Part shown: piece by piece, positions 21,222 through 30,723 of the stretch | How positions within the stretch are numbered: the first letter of the stretch is position 1 | Layout: each line of letters opens with the position of its first letter | Virus record (IMG/VR): IMGVR_UViG_3300046007_014223 | Location: 1-64,000 of that record | Direction: 5' to 3' (one strand) | Length of the DNA: 64,000 nt | From: a virus | Notes under the pieces: model-generated | Database searches by the model: none | What the model was told of the DNA's origin: nothing | Seen by the model: only the letters and a program-made list of their open reading frames with translations | Program-made: the position numbers and the translations under genes

Positions 21222-22541
21222 TTACTCAATTAGACTCATAAAGCTATCAACCTGTTCACCAATATAAGCAATTTGCTCTGGTGTAATCACAGGGCTAGTC
21301 CCGTGAAAATATGTATCTCCCATGACCTTGGTTGCATTAGGATAGTTTACTTTTGCATCGTCCGCCCTCATAATGCTCGAATAAGCGGGTTGTAGCATCA
21401 GATTTCCTGCAAAGTAGGGTCGTGTTTGAATTAACCTGTCTTCAAGATGATTTACAATATCGATACGTTTAAATGGCGCACCATCTTTAATAGTAAGAGG
21501 GAATGCAAACCATGAAGGATCAGCACCTTTTTGTGGGCGAGGGAGGTGGAAAAATTCTTCATATTTTTCGTAAATTTTAAAAAGCAAGTTATAATTTCGC
21601 TTTCTTAGGGCATGTATTTCTTCTAGTTTGGTTAGTTGTACAAGCCCCATTGCGCCTTGTATTTCAATAGGTTTAAGATTGTAACCTATTTCATCGTAAA
21701 CGTATTTGTGATCAAAAATCTCACCACACATGTTAGGAATCCATTCAGAAAATCTTTTACCACATGTACCACATTGCAACTTATTCGCCTCAGGTCCCAC
21801 GCAATAGCACCCACGACCCCATTCACGAAAGCTGCGCAAAATTACTTCTTGCTCGTATGTATTACATGCGACGAACCCACCTTCACCCATTGTCATATGA
21901 TGTGCAGGATAAAAGGAACAAGAAGCCATATCACCAAATGACCCCAAAGGTTTCCCATCATGTGTGCTTCCCAAGGCATCACAGCAATCTTCTAAAAATA
22001 TCAAATTATATTTTTTAACCAAATCCATAATTGCAGGCATATCCGGACAATTACCTAAAACATGTGCAAATGTAATTACCTTAACATTGTTTTTTCTGAT
22101 AATATCTTCTAGACCTTCAAGATTTATGTTCAAAGTATCGAGTTCGATGTCTGCGAACACAGGAACAAACCCGTTCTGAACTATGGGATTAAAGGTGGTT
22201 GGGAATCCTGCGATTGGAACTAGAACCTTAGTACCTTCAGGGAGATTGTACCCCCTCTTTGACTTTAAAGAAGTCATCATTAGCAAGTTTGCACTTGAGC
22301 CTGAGTTAGTTAGAATGCCATGATTCTTCCCAAATTGTGGAGGAAATTTTTTTTCGAAATCAAGACACTTATTACCCATAACAAGCCATCCATCAAGAAG
22401 GGTGTCCATTACTGAAGCGTACTCTCTTTCATCAAAGTAAGGCCCAGCGTAATTAACGAAGTCTTTACCTGCAACCCATTTCTTATTTTTTCCTTTATCT
22501 TTAAAGTATTCAGAAACTTTAGAAATAATTTCTTGCTTCAT
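21222..22541 (-). CDS. RfbH/E1-type PLP (or PMP)- and 2Fe-2S-dependent sugar 3-dehydratase
   Basis: 439 aa DegT/AHBA family. The PLP Lys is replaced by His (SFYPAHHMTMGEGG), the hallmark of 3-dehydratases that use PMP. Four Cys in CYC...CGTCGKRF and a further Cys match the 2Fe-2S site of CDP-6-deoxy-L-threo-D-glycero-4-hexulose-3-dehydrase (RfbH, E1). It would remove O3 of a 4-keto-6-deoxy sugar. No E3-type reductase is seen. ATG 22541 has GGGGA 5 nt upstream. Confidence 0.87.
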   Translation of the reverse strand: MKQEIISKVSEYFKDKGKNKKWVAGKDFVNYAGPYFDEREYASVMDTLLDGWLVMGNKCLDFEKKFPPQFGKNHGILTNSGSSANLLMMTSLKSKRGYNLPEGTKVLVPIAGFPTTFNPIVQNGFVPVFADIELDTLNINLEGLEDIIRKNNVKVITFAHVLGNCPDMPAIMDLVKKYNLIFLEDCCDALGSTHDGKPLGSFGDMASCSFYPAHHMTMGEGGFVACNTYEQEVILRSFREWGRGCYCVGPEANKLQCGTCGKRFSEWIPNMCGEIFDHKYVYDEIGYNLKPIEIQGAMGLVQLTKLEEIHALRKRNYNLLFKIYEKYEEFFHLPRPQKGADPSWFAFPLTIKDGAPFKRIDIVNHLEDRLIQTRPYFAGNLMLQPAYSSIMRADDAKVNYPNATKVMGDTYFHGTSPVITPEQIAYIGEQVDSFMSLIE

Positions 22542-22542
22542 A

Positions 22543-23475
22543 TTATCCCCAATATGCAAATGTGCTTTCTAATCCAGGAACCCTGTCGCGATTTTGTGGT
22601 TGATCTATTTGTAATGGATAAATCCAATGATCATTGAACATTTGATTCCATTCATTATAACCTGAGACCTTTGCCCACCGACCACCCTTAACACCGAAGT
22701 ATAATTGTATCACACCTCCAGTTTGTATGCCAATTTTACCTAAACTTTTTGCATGATCAACGAATATTGGAGACGAGGTGCTTGCACCAGATAATAACAC
22801 ATCAAAGTCATATGACTCAATCAAAGTTTTAATATGATTAACCATATCCCCCCACGTATTGCAATTAGGATATTGTCTGTCATCGATTGCGGGATGATAG
22901 GGAGCACGAATAACATCAACCAAATCAAAAGGAACAATTTTTTGCAAATTTTCTCCCCAAATTAGTTTACGCTTGTTCCATTGACTTTTAATACTATTTG
23001 CATGAGTAGAAATTACTAAAACTTTTTTTCCCTTTAAATACTGTGTCCATGGATCAAAGGAGATTGGATGTTGAAGGTTTTCAATATAAAGTTTTGAGTA
23101 ACCCAAAAGCGATCCGGGATCAAATACCATATACCCTTCACTAAAAAAAAGAACTTTATCTTTTAGAGGTTCTGTTAAAGGCGACCCATTTCGTATGACA
23201 TTTGAAATATCAACAAATCCTATTGCATTCGCTCTAAACATACATTCATAGGTTTTCTCATATGCAACTGATATTGCATACTCAGGGGTGTTGGGATATA
23301 CACCACCTTCAAGAATAGTTAAGGGATTAAAAAATTGTTGTGAGATGGGTGTATTTTTTGCTACACAATCCATCACATATCCTGCAGTGTTGTCAAGGCG
23401 AATAACTGAAGCAGGCTCTCCTCTTATTAGAAGATCGCTTAAGTATTCATTCATTTCATAAAAATTTTTATTCAT
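22543..23475 (-). CDS. Glycan-locus protein, possible GT-D-fold glycosyltransferase
   Basis: 310 aa. LIRGEPASVIRLDNTAGYV near the N-terminus and, late, VLLSGASTSSPIFVDHAKSLGKIGIQTGG resemble GT-D/DUF1792-type glycosyltransferases, which lack the usual DXD. GGVIQLYFGVKGGRW is distinctive. The family is not certain. It overlaps both neighbours by a few bases in the operon. Confidence 0.55.
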   Translation of the reverse strand: MNKNFYEMNEYLSDLLIRGEPASVIRLDNTAGYVMDCVAKNTPISQQFFNPLTILEGGVYPNTPEYAISVAYEKTYECMFRANAIGFVDISNVIRNGSPLTEPLKDKVLFFSEGYMVFDPGSLLGYSKLYIENLQHPISFDPWTQYLKGKKVLVISTHANSIKSQWNKRKLIWGENLQKIVPFDLVDVIRAPYHPAIDDRQYPNCNTWGDMVNHIKTLIESYDFDVLLSGASTSSPIFVDHAKSLGKIGIQTGGVIQLYFGVKGGRWAKVSGYNEWNQMFNDHWIYPLQIDQPQNRDRVPGLESTFAYWG

Positions 23476-24178
23476 GCTTTAGTAGTTGTACAATTTGTTG
23501 TCGGTCATTTTTAATCCAATGAAATAAAACTTTTAGATTATGAGGTAGAACATTAAATAGTTGTGCCATTTCTGTTTCAGCTTGTACCTTATTATAGTTT
23601 GTTCCTGGTGGATGATCAATGGTGTGAAAGTAATCCCGAATCACAAGTCGACCCATGAGATAACTTATCGCAGGGAAAATAATATCCCACCCCCATCCCA
23701 TTTTGTAGGGGGACATATCTATTTTTTCTTGTTTGAAAACATCAATAACATCTTTATGAATAAACCAACATGTACAATCAGGACAGGCAACAAGTTTCAT
23801 TGTTTTATCTCTCAGTTCAACACCTGCAATATCTGTTCGGGTAGAATCGTACCATGTATAATCAACGTTGGGTGCATAGATTCCCCAGTTATAGGTTTCA
23901 TATGAATCATTTGCGTCCTGTAAAAGATTTTGCCAATCCCTATAAGAAGCATCACCTTGAATATGAAAAAGAACATCACCATCAAAAAGTTCTAATGCTT
24001 TCAGGAATTGATCTGTAAAGTATGCACTTTCACCAACGTTTACCCACCCCTCATCGTTGTGTGTTTCATCTGAATTTATGATGAGAGGTGTGTGTCCAAT
24101 AGAATTTAGTTGTTCTATTTTTTCTTTGGTCTTATCATACTGCCCACGCCAATTAAAAATAAATGACTGTATCTTCAC
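23468..24178 (-). CDS. GT-A-type glycosyltransferase
   Basis: 236 aa. QSFIFNWRGQYDKT, ALELFDGDVLFHIQGDASY (DXD-like GDAS) and YKMGWGWDI are typical of small phage GT-A enzymes. It overlaps the fucosyltransferase by 26 nt. Donor unknown. Confidence 0.72.
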   Translation of the reverse strand: MKIQSFIFNWRGQYDKTKEKIEQLNSIGHTPLIINSDETHNDEGWVNVGESAYFTDQFLKALELFDGDVLFHIQGDASYRDWQNLLQDANDSYETYNWGIYAPNVDYTWYDSTRTDIAGVELRDKTMKLVACPDCTCWFIHKDVIDVFKQEKIDMSPYKMGWGWDIIFPAISYLMGRLVIRDYFHTIDHPPGTNYNKVQAETEMAQLFNVLPHNLKVLFHWIKNDRQQIVQLLKHE

Positions 24179-25049
24179 GTTTTTTTATTCTCCGATAAAC
24201 AATAGCATCAAACCAATTTAAAAAGTTATCAAGGTTAACATAATAAGGGGGAATGTTATGTACGAATTTTGGTTGTGATATGTGGCTTTTATATAAGTCC
24301 TCATTTTCATCTAACCTTTGAATGTGCTCAATAGCTTTATTAAAGTTTGCGAACCTGTGCATATTAACAAATGCATGACCATTAAAGTCTGCTGCAATTG
24401 TAGGGCTTCCCCAATAGATCGGAACCGTTTGTGCATAAAAAGCGTGTAAAATCTTTTCTGTTACATATCCCGGATGTGAATAGCTTTCAAAACAAATATT
24501 GAATTTTCTTGTTGACAGAAAATCGATTTTAGCTTTCTCTCCTTCAAGATTTGCCTCAATATTGTTGAAGTGTTTACCCCCACTATCAATCTTTTTATAT
24601 TCAGATAAAGCATTATAGAAGTCATTACGTGTTTTGCAATTGGGGTTGCTTACAACAAAACTTGCAAATCCTGTCTTTTCTTTAACATCAGTAGGATTAA
24701 AAATATACTCATACTTGTAGTTTGTCTTATGAATATGTTCAAGCGCCCACATATAGATTACGAAAAGAGGCAAACGATAATGCCAAGCATGTAAATTGTG
24801 GTCAAATGAAATTGCATAATCGCAATCATATTTTTCGGGTCTTTTATTCTCACCTGTGTAGAAAATTTTAACTACATCTTTTCGCGAAAATTTTTTATTT
24901 GATTGACCAAAATTGTCATCACCGAAAATCAAAAAATCGGGATTGTCGTGATCTAGTTCTATGTCAAATCTTCTCGCTAGAATATTGTAAAAGAAAGTAG
25001 CTATATGTTCATGCGTATCTGTAAAGCCTAATTTAATTTTTGGTTTCAT
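24153..25049 (-). CDS. GT10 alpha-fucosyltransferase-like glycosyltransferase
   Basis: 298 aa. FYTGENKRPEKYDCDYAIS and KFNICFESYSHPGYVTEKI, then PIYWGSP and AFVNMHRF, are the GT10 core; it uses GDP-fucose (or a related GDP-6-deoxy sugar such as colitose) and the FESYxxPGYVTEK segment binds the donor. This fits the GMD/WcaG/ColD genes in the same operon. The acceptor may be a phage or host surface glycan. Confidence 0.88.
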   Translation of the reverse strand: MKPKIKLGFTDTHEHIATFFYNILARRFDIELDHDNPDFLIFGDDNFGQSNKKFSRKDVVKIFYTGENKRPEKYDCDYAISFDHNLHAWHYRLPLFVIYMWALEHIHKTNYKYEYIFNPTDVKEKTGFASFVVSNPNCKTRNDFYNALSEYKKIDSGGKHFNNIEANLEGEKAKIDFLSTRKFNICFESYSHPGYVTEKILHAFYAQTVPIYWGSPTIAADFNGHAFVNMHRFANFNKAIEHIQRLDENEDLYKSHISQPKFVHNIPPYYVNLDNFLNWFDAIVYRRIKKREDTVIYF

Positions 25050-25941
25050 TAATCACCCATTCGAATGTTTTAAAAATTGAGTCATCTGAATGATCAGTCA
25101 CATGCTTATAATTACATTTGACCTTCACTTTGTTTGACATTGATTCATTGGGACCCTTACAAAAAGAAACAATCGTTTTACTTTCATCTTTTAAATTTTT
25201 CCCCGTCTCACAAAAAACAAAAGGTCCTGAATTTTTTCCTATAATTGCGTTACACTTTGTACTCAAATACGAGATTTCATTTAAGTCACATGTATTATGT
25301 GGACGATCAAACCAGTAAGGGTTGACACCAGTAAAGAATTGTTCAGTGTCTTGAATTATATCATCAGTGCATAAAATGTTAAATACATTTGCTTTTATTT
25401 TTTTAGTGCAAATAAAGTCAATGTCTTCGTTTTGTTTTGCAAACAGTTCAATCACTTCATTCATATCAGATTCAAATGATTGATTTGACATAGGTTTACC
25501 ATTGCAGATAAGAATTTTCTTTCTATCATTATTCGCAACAAATTTATCAACATTTGTTACATTAAAATAAGAGTAATCGACTTCAGGTAAATATCTTTCC
25601 GGATCATCATATAACTTAGCCCCCAATTTATCAAAAATTTGTTCCCAGCTTTCATATAATGATTGTAGATTTACACCCCCATGCCTTGTAAAAATATCAT
25701 TCCACACACCAATCCATGTATTGATTGCAATCACTTCCCCTTGGTCATAAAATTTGATATTGTTATCTATTGTATTAGGCAAATTAGTAAGAGGTATATT
25801 TAAATCAAGATTTACCTTTGGGTGATTGTAATGCCAATACTCAAAGTTATACGAAGGAAAAATACTTTTCAAATGCCGGGCGAATTCCTTGTGAGTGAAT
25901 AAATCACCCCGATGGAAATGATTGAAAAGGATGATTCTCAT
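25033..25941 (-). CDS. Possible glycosyltransferase (GT-B/GT9-like)
   Basis: 302 aa. FNHFHRGDLFTHKEFARHL at the start and late LSTKCNAIIGKNSGPFVFCETG, like the donor-side motif of heptosyltransferase-like GT-B enzymes. Low similarity elsewhere. Operon context (start overlaps the 115-aa gene; stop overlaps GT10) supports a glycan role. Confidence 0.55.
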   Translation of the reverse strand: MRIILFNHFHRGDLFTHKEFARHLKSIFPSYNFEYWHYNHPKVNLDLNIPLTNLPNTIDNNIKFYDQGEVIAINTWIGVWNDIFTRHGGVNLQSLYESWEQIFDKLGAKLYDDPERYLPEVDYSYFNVTNVDKFVANNDRKKILICNGKPMSNQSFESDMNEVIELFAKQNEDIDFICTKKIKANVFNILCTDDIIQDTEQFFTGVNPYWFDRPHNTCDLNEISYLSTKCNAIIGKNSGPFVFCETGKNLKDESKTIVSFCKGPNESMSNKVKVKCNYKHVTDHSDDSIFKTFEWVINETKN

Positions 25942-26285
25942 TCGACTCCCTTGTACAATTTTACTGAATCTTCTGCCAAAGATTTCCCGCGAATGATAGC
26001 ATCATCAACCATACGATTAATAGCTTGCACAAATTTAGGACGCTTTTGTTTAAAGCAAATATCAACCTTACGCTTAATATCAGCTAGTTCCTCATCTGAT
26101 TTGGCAGCTTGTGCTGCATCCTCAAGCATCCATGTGCGAATATGAAGGATGACTAGCTTTTCAATAACTTCACCCAAGTTATCTGTTGGGATGTATTCTT
26201 CAATGTCAGGCATTTGTCTTTTCGTTAATACATCTTCAACGGTTCGAATAATAATACCTTCTAGTTCTTCAGCAAATATCGTCAT
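25938..26285 (-). CDS. Small helical protein in nucleotide-sugar operon
   Basis: 115 aa from ATG 26285 with GGAGG 6 nt upstream. LGEVIEKLVILHIRTWMLEDAA and KRKVDICFKQKRPKFVQAINRMVDDAI are amphipathic helices. It is between a ColD-like dehydratase and a glycosyltransferase; a weak resemblance to DUF4254-like proteins of sugar loci is all I can offer. Confidence 0.55.
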   Translation of the reverse strand: MTIFAEELEGIIIRTVEDVLTKRQMPDIEEYIPTDNLGEVIEKLVILHIRTWMLEDAAQAAKSDEELADIKRKVDICFKQKRPKFVQAINRMVDDAIIRGKSLAEDSVKLYKGVE

Positions 26286-27447
26286 ATACATCCTCCATAG
26301 CGTGTTCAAGTAATTTCATATGTTTGTTTCCTACAAAGTGATTGTTTCCAATATACACACCTTGTGAATGTAAAATTTCTGCGTTTGTTTTATGTTTGTT
26401 TGTTTCAATCTTATATCCTCTGTTAACCAAAAAAGGTTGTGTAAGAAGATTGCCGCTTACAATTGGGCGATACTCAATATTATAATGTTTAAATGCTTCT
26501 TTCATGATTCTAGCGATTTTTTCACTTTTGCATACGAAAGGAAAGCAAAAACTGCTATTGCCATCTTCATACGTATGAGGATAAAAAAGTGTAGGATATT
26601 GATTAATGATTTTAACATATTGTTCGTAGTTATGTCTACGCTGTTCAATCATCGAATCTAATCTTTTAAGTTGTGAGGATCCGAGGACCGCACAAATTTC
26701 ATGGTTCCTAAAATTGTAACCATCTGTCATAAACAAAAAAGATGGTTCAATGTGTGAATATTTCTCAGCGTATTCTTTTTGTTTTGTCGATTCGCGAGCC
26801 ATCCCATGACTTCGCTTCATACGCATCAAATCGTATAGGTCAGCATTATTAGTTGATACCATACCCCCTTCAATAGTAGACATATGGTGTCCAAAGTAAA
26901 AACTAAAAGTCGAACCTAAACTCTTTGATCCATACTTTTCACCTTCAACATCTTTACATCCATGCGACTCACAAATGTCATCGATAATAAGAGCATTGGG
27001 AAATAGTTTTTGTAGCTTATGATTATCCGCAGGGAACCCCAATAAGTGTGTTACAAAAATTGCTTTAATGTCTTTGTACTTTTTAGCGATTTGTTTTGCA
27101 TCATCAAGATCAAAACTATAATTTTGTAAGTTAATATCACAAAATATTGGCTGTAGACCCAATTGAAAAACAGGAGAGATGTTTGTAACCCATGTACATG
27201 CAGGAACAAGGACTTTATCTCCGTCCCTTAGATTATACAATTCTTTTACAGCGGAAAGTAAAAGCGTGTTTGCTGTACTTCCACTACTTACAAAAAGTGA
27301 ATGCTTTACACCTAGCCAGTTACTCCATTCTTGTTCAAATTTCTTGACCTTCTCCCCATACGTAAATCTTTTTGCAGTCATTACGAATGACGCCATTTTT
27401 ATCCTATCACCCCATGTAATAGTTTCACCCATCAAAGGCCATTTCAT
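26269..27447 (-). CDS. ColD-like GDP-4-keto-6-deoxymannose 3-dehydratase
   Basis: 392 aa, DegT/AHBA fold. The usual PLP Lys is His (FSFYFGHHMSTIEGG), as in ColD, which uses PLP and glutamate to remove O3 and make GDP-4-keto-3,6-dideoxymannose. With GMD and the WcaG-like gene upstream this gives a GDP-colitose branch. The N-terminus [15 protein letters not shown] is typical. No iron-sulfur Cys set, unlike the RfbH-like protein. Confidence 0.85.
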   Translation of the reverse strand: MKWPLMGETITWGDRIKMASFVMTAKRFTYGEKVKKFEQEWSNWLGVKHSLFVSSGSTANTLLLSAVKELYNLRDGDKVLVPACTWVTNISPVFQLGLQPIFCDINLQNYSFDLDDAKQIAKKYKDIKAIFVTHLLGFPADNHKLQKLFPNALIIDDICESHGCKDVEGEKYGSKSLGSTFSFYFGHHMSTIEGGMVSTNNADLYDLMRMKRSHGMARESTKQKEYAEKYSHIEPSFLFMTDGYNFRNHEICAVLGSSQLKRLDSMIEQRRHNYEQYVKIINQYPTLFYPHTYEDGNSSFCFPFVCKSEKIARIMKEAFKHYNIEYRPIVSGNLLTQPFLVNRGYKIETNKHKTNAEILHSQGVYIGNNHFVGNKHMKLLEHAMEDVYDDIC

Positions 27448-28379
27448 AGGAATCTCCCTCGATTTTCTTTAAACCATGCAATCGTTCTTGCAAGTCCCTC
27501 ATCAAACGATACCTTAGGCTTCCATCCAAGATCGAATAGTTTTGTGTTGTCTAGTTTTCTTCTAGGTGTGCCGTTTGGTTTGTCTGTGTTCCAAAAAATT
27601 TCACCGCTGTATCCCACCTCACGTTTAATAATTTCAGAAAGCTCTTTGATTGTAATTTCTACATCACTTCCCACATTAATATGTTCTGATGAGTTGTATT
27701 CATTCATTAAAAATAAACAGGCGTCTGCTAGATCATCAACATAAAGAAACTCACGTGTCGGAGAACCATCACCCCATGCCTCAACAGTGTCTTGTCCTTC
27801 AAGTTTGGCATTGTAAAATTTATTAATGAGACCTGGAATTACATGACACTTATCAGGAAAGAAATTATCATTAGGTCCATACAAATTTGCAGGCATCAAA
27901 CTAATAGTGTTCAACCCATACTGCTTTGTGTAATACTTAGCCATCGTTAATCCTGCAATCTTTGCGAGCGCGTATGCATCATTCGTTGGTTCCAGCTTTG
28001 CTGATAGCAGGTATTCTTCTTTGATCGGTTGAGGTGTGACTTTAGGATAAATGCACGCCGAACCCAAAAACAATAATTTCTTTACACCTGTTTTATAAGC
28101 TGCATCAATCACATTTGATTGAATCATCAGATTATCATAAATGAAATCTGCAGGGTGTGTTGCATTGAAATTGATACCGCCGACCTTTGCTGCAGCGAGA
28201 AAAACATGCTCAGGTCGATACGTTCGAAAAAAATATTTGACAGATTCCTGATCACGTAAATCTAATGAATCTTTTGGTCGTACAATAATATCCTTGTAAC
28301 CATTTTCAGTTAGTTTTTTTACAAGAGCAGTCCCCACCAACCCGTTTCCTGCTACGTATATTCTGCTATTCTTATCCAT
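27444..28379 (-). CDS. GDP-L-fucose synthase-like epimerase/reductase (WcaG/ColC type)
   Basis: 311 aa. [12 protein letters not shown] binds NADP; GSACIYP (Ser), [11 protein letters not shown] (Tyr, Lys), and [13 protein letters not shown] are WcaG motifs. It epimerises and reduces GDP-4-keto-6-deoxymannose to GDP-fucose, or, after ColD, would do the colitose step (ColC). Overlaps GMD by 8 nt and ColD by 4 nt. Confidence 0.9.
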   Translation of the reverse strand: MDKNSRIYVAGNGLVGTALVKKLTENGYKDIIVRPKDSLDLRDQESVKYFFRTYRPEHVFLAAAKVGGINFNATHPADFIYDNLMIQSNVIDAAYKTGVKKLLFLGSACIYPKVTPQPIKEEYLLSAKLEPTNDAYALAKIAGLTMAKYYTKQYGLNTISLMPANLYGPNDNFFPDKCHVIPGLINKFYNAKLEGQDTVEAWGDGSPTREFLYVDDLADACLFLMNEYNSSEHINVGSDVEITIKELSEIIKREVGYSGEIFWNTDKPNGTPRRKLDNTKLFDLGWKPKVSFDEGLARTIAWFKENRGRFL

Positions 28380-29376
28380 GAATGCACATCTCCTCTACCA
28401 AATCATTAAAACTATATTCAGGTTTCCAACCTAACACAGTTCTTGCCTTAGTAGAATCCCCCAACAATGTTTCTACCTCAGCAGGCCTAAAATACTTCAG
28501 ATCAACGTCTACAATAGTTTTTCCTGTATTCGTATCGACACCAACTTCATCAACACCTTCACCATACCATTCAATATTCATATCAAAATATGGTGCACAC
28601 CGTTCAACAAATTGCTTTACTGAATATTGTTCACCTGTCGCAATCACAAAATCTTCTGCAGTATGATGTTGTAGGATCATCCACATTGCTCGACTATAGT
28701 CCTTAGCATGCCCCCAATCTCGCAAGGCATTTAGATTGCCTAAGGTTACTTTTTGTTGTTTTCCTCTACGAACATTTCGCAATCCATCAACAATCTTCTT
28801 CGTTACAAAGTTGTGACCGCGTCGAGGACTCTCATGGTTAAACAGAATACCTGAACAAGCAAACATGTTGTATGCCTCGCGATAATTCTTTACAATCCAG
28901 AACCCATACAATTTTGCAACGCCATAGGGACTCCTCGGATAGAACGGCGTGCGCTCAGTTTGCGGAGTCTCTTGTACAAGGCCATAGAGCTCTGACGTAG
29001 ATGCCTGGTAAATCCTTACATCCTTTTCCATGCCCAATAGGCGAACTGCCTCAAGAACTTTCAACGTGCCCAAGCCATCAACCATTGCTGTGTACTCAGG
29101 TGTCTCAAAGGAAACCTTTACGTGACTCTGTGCAGCCAGATTATAAATTTCTTGTGGTTGTACTTTTTTGATGACTCCCATTATTGTCAGAGAATCAGTA
29201 ACATCACCATAGTGCAGCTTTAGTTTTGGATTGCTATATAGATGATCAATCCTACCAGTATTGATAGATGAACTTCTGCGAATAATGCCGTGAACATTAT
29301 AACCTTTTTCAAGCAATATTTCGGCTAGGTAGGAACCATCTTGACCCGTGATTCCTGTGATTAGAGCGGTTTTCAT
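28372..29376 (-). CDS. gmd: GDP-mannose 4,6-dehydratase
   Basis: 334 aa, usual GMD length. [70 protein letters not shown] and NHESPRRG are diagnostic. It converts GDP-mannose to GDP-4-keto-6-deoxymannose, the shared precursor of fucose and colitose. First gene of the minus-strand sugar operon, with a TATAAATA late promoter upstream. Confidence 0.96.
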   Translation of the reverse strand: MKTALITGITGQDGSYLAEILLEKGYNVHGIIRRSSSINTGRIDHLYSNPKLKLHYGDVTDSLTIMGVIKKVQPQEIYNLAAQSHVKVSFETPEYTAMVDGLGTLKVLEAVRLLGMEKDVRIYQASTSELYGLVQETPQTERTPFYPRSPYGVAKLYGFWIVKNYREAYNMFACSGILFNHESPRRGHNFVTKKIVDGLRNVRRGKQQKVTLGNLNALRDWGHAKDYSRAMWMILQHHTAEDFVIATGEQYSVKQFVERCAPYFDMNIEWYGEGVDEVGVDTNTGKTIVDVDLKYFRPAEVETLLGDSTKARTVLGWKPEYSFNDLVEEMCIHG

Positions 29377-29403
29377 AACAAGTCACCTGTAATATCGATA
29401 CTG

Positions 29404-29411
29404 TATTTATA
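29404..29411 (-). promoter_or_regulatory. T4-type late promoter for gmd operon
   Basis: Perfect TATAAATA on the minus strand, 28 bp before the gmd ATG at 29376 and just after the terminator of the upstream operon. Suggests late expression of the sugar island with virion genes. Confidence 0.68.
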
Positions 29412-29415
29412 ATAC

Positions 29416-29443
29416 AAAAAAGGCGCCAGTTCAATGGCGCCTT
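29416..29443 (-). terminator. Rho-independent terminator after cobS-like gene
   Basis: Minus-strand GGCGCCA-TTGAAC-TGGCGCC (7-bp stem) followed by TTTTTT. It ends the CobT/CobS transcript before the sugar operon. Confidence 0.88.
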
Positions 29444-29461
29444 GAAGAAAAGAAAACTTAT

Positions 29462-30655
29462 TTAGACTGCAGGTACTTCTTCTGCAGGAGCGACTTCATC
29501 TGCTGCAGGTTGCTCAGTAGCTTTTACATCCACTTTGCTGTACAGATCAAGGAACGCTGCTTTAGTTTCTGCATCAAAGCGGTTGGTGCAAAGCTGGATT
29601 GCCTTGAGACGATTCTTGAACATGCCGTAGGCGCGAACGATATGCACCAGGCGGCGAGTCGAGACAAGTTCATCAATGCCACCCTCAAGGTAAGTTTTAC
29701 GAATAATCTCACCCCAGGACACCAGCTTGTCAGCAAAATCTTCATCAACCTCGCCGACAACTGCCATGTTATTCAGAATAATCTTACGCTCAACAGACGC
29801 AGTAGGATATTCTTGCTCATGAGTAATCGGGAAGCGCTCGAGGAAGGCCTCATCAAGAATCTGGGCAGCGATAAACTTGCCATCATCTGTACCACGACCT
29901 TTAGTGTTGGCAGTGGCGATGATGTTGAACCCCGGTTGTCCGTGAATCAGCTCACCGGTTTTCTTGTTGAAGTACGGCTTGCCTTCAAGAATCGCTTGCA
30001 AGCACATAAGTTTGTTTGAGCCACGGTCAATCTCATCAAGAATGACAATTGCACCGCGCTTCATCGCTAGAAGGATAGGACCCTCGCGATAAACCACGTT
30101 ACCATCAATCAGTGTATTCGACCCAATGAGATCGTCCTCATCAGTTTCAATACTGATATTGACTCGAATGCACTCACGTTTCAGTTTAGCACAAACCTGC
30201 TCAACCATGAACGTCTTACCGTTACCAGACAGGCCTGTGATAAACACTGGGTAAAATTGATTGCTTGAGACAATCGCCTCGAGGTCCTTGAAGAACCCAA
30301 AGGGGACATAAGTGCGATCTTTCTCAGGCACCAAGTTATCGGAAATGTCAGTGACTAGGCGCTTCATTTTAACCGTGGTAATTGGCGTCACGGTAGCAGC
30401 AAGCGCAGGTTCAGCAACAGGTTCCTGCTTGGTAACAACAGGTTTCGGAGCAGAAACTGCAGAAGGAGACAAGCTGTACAACCCACGACCTGCTTTGTAT
30501 TGAGCCCCATCAAGAAGAAACCAGGGGGTCGGGAGCTGATTGTCAGCACAATACTGAGTGATCTCACCGCGAGTCACCGAAGTGCCATAAGCAGCGATAA
30601 GAGACTCGATAAGTTGAGCGCGAAGCTCAGTGGTGTAAGAAGTAGAACGGGCCAT
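29462..30655 (-). CDS. cobS: CobS-like AAA+ ATPase (MoxR family)
   Basis: 397 aa. N-terminal about 70 residues form a small helical domain, then a Pro/Ala/Val linker and a MoxR-type AAA+ core: ITGLSGNGKTFMVEQV (Walker A), GAIVILDEIDRG (Walker B), IIATANTKG (sensor 1), ERFPI arginine region. T4-like phages often pair such a protein with a VWA partner; the name CobS comes from cobaltochelatase, but the phage role is unproven. ATG 30655 has GGAGTG 8 nt upstream. It is transcribed from its own consensus promoter and ends at a terminator. Confidence 0.88.
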   Translation of the reverse strand: MARSTSYTTELRAQLIESLIAAYGTSVTRGEITQYCADNQLPTPWFLLDGAQYKAGRGLYSLSPSAVSAPKPVVTKQEPVAEPALAATVTPITTVKMKRLVTDISDNLVPEKDRTYVPFGFFKDLEAIVSSNQFYPVFITGLSGNGKTFMVEQVCAKLKRECIRVNISIETDEDDLIGSNTLIDGNVVYREGPILLAMKRGAIVILDEIDRGSNKLMCLQAILEGKPYFNKKTGELIHGQPGFNIIATANTKGRGTDDGKFIAAQILDEAFLERFPITHEQEYPTASVERKIILNNMAVVGEVDEDFADKLVSWGEIIRKTYLEGGIDELVSTRRLVHIVRAYGMFKNRLKAIQLCTNRFDAETKAAFLDLYSKVDVKATEQPAADEVAPAEEVPAV

Positions 30656-30687
30656 GCAAGTCACTCCTGAAAAATCATCATGTTTAA

Positions 30688-30716
30688 ATTATATAAAAAA
30701 CCCAGATTCTTGTCAA
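30688..30716 (-). promoter_or_regulatory. Perfect-consensus sigma70 promoter for cobS-like gene
   Basis: Minus-strand TTGACA (30716-30711), 17-bp spacer, TATAAT (30693-30688), about 25 nt of leader before ATG 30655. Both hexamers perfect. Confidence 0.88.
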
Positions 30717-30723
30717 GAAGTTT

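Noticed and set aside
29510-30019. Plus-strand 169-aa frame opposite the cobS-like gene
   Set aside because: Antisense shadow of a well-supported AAA+ gene, no recognisable product.
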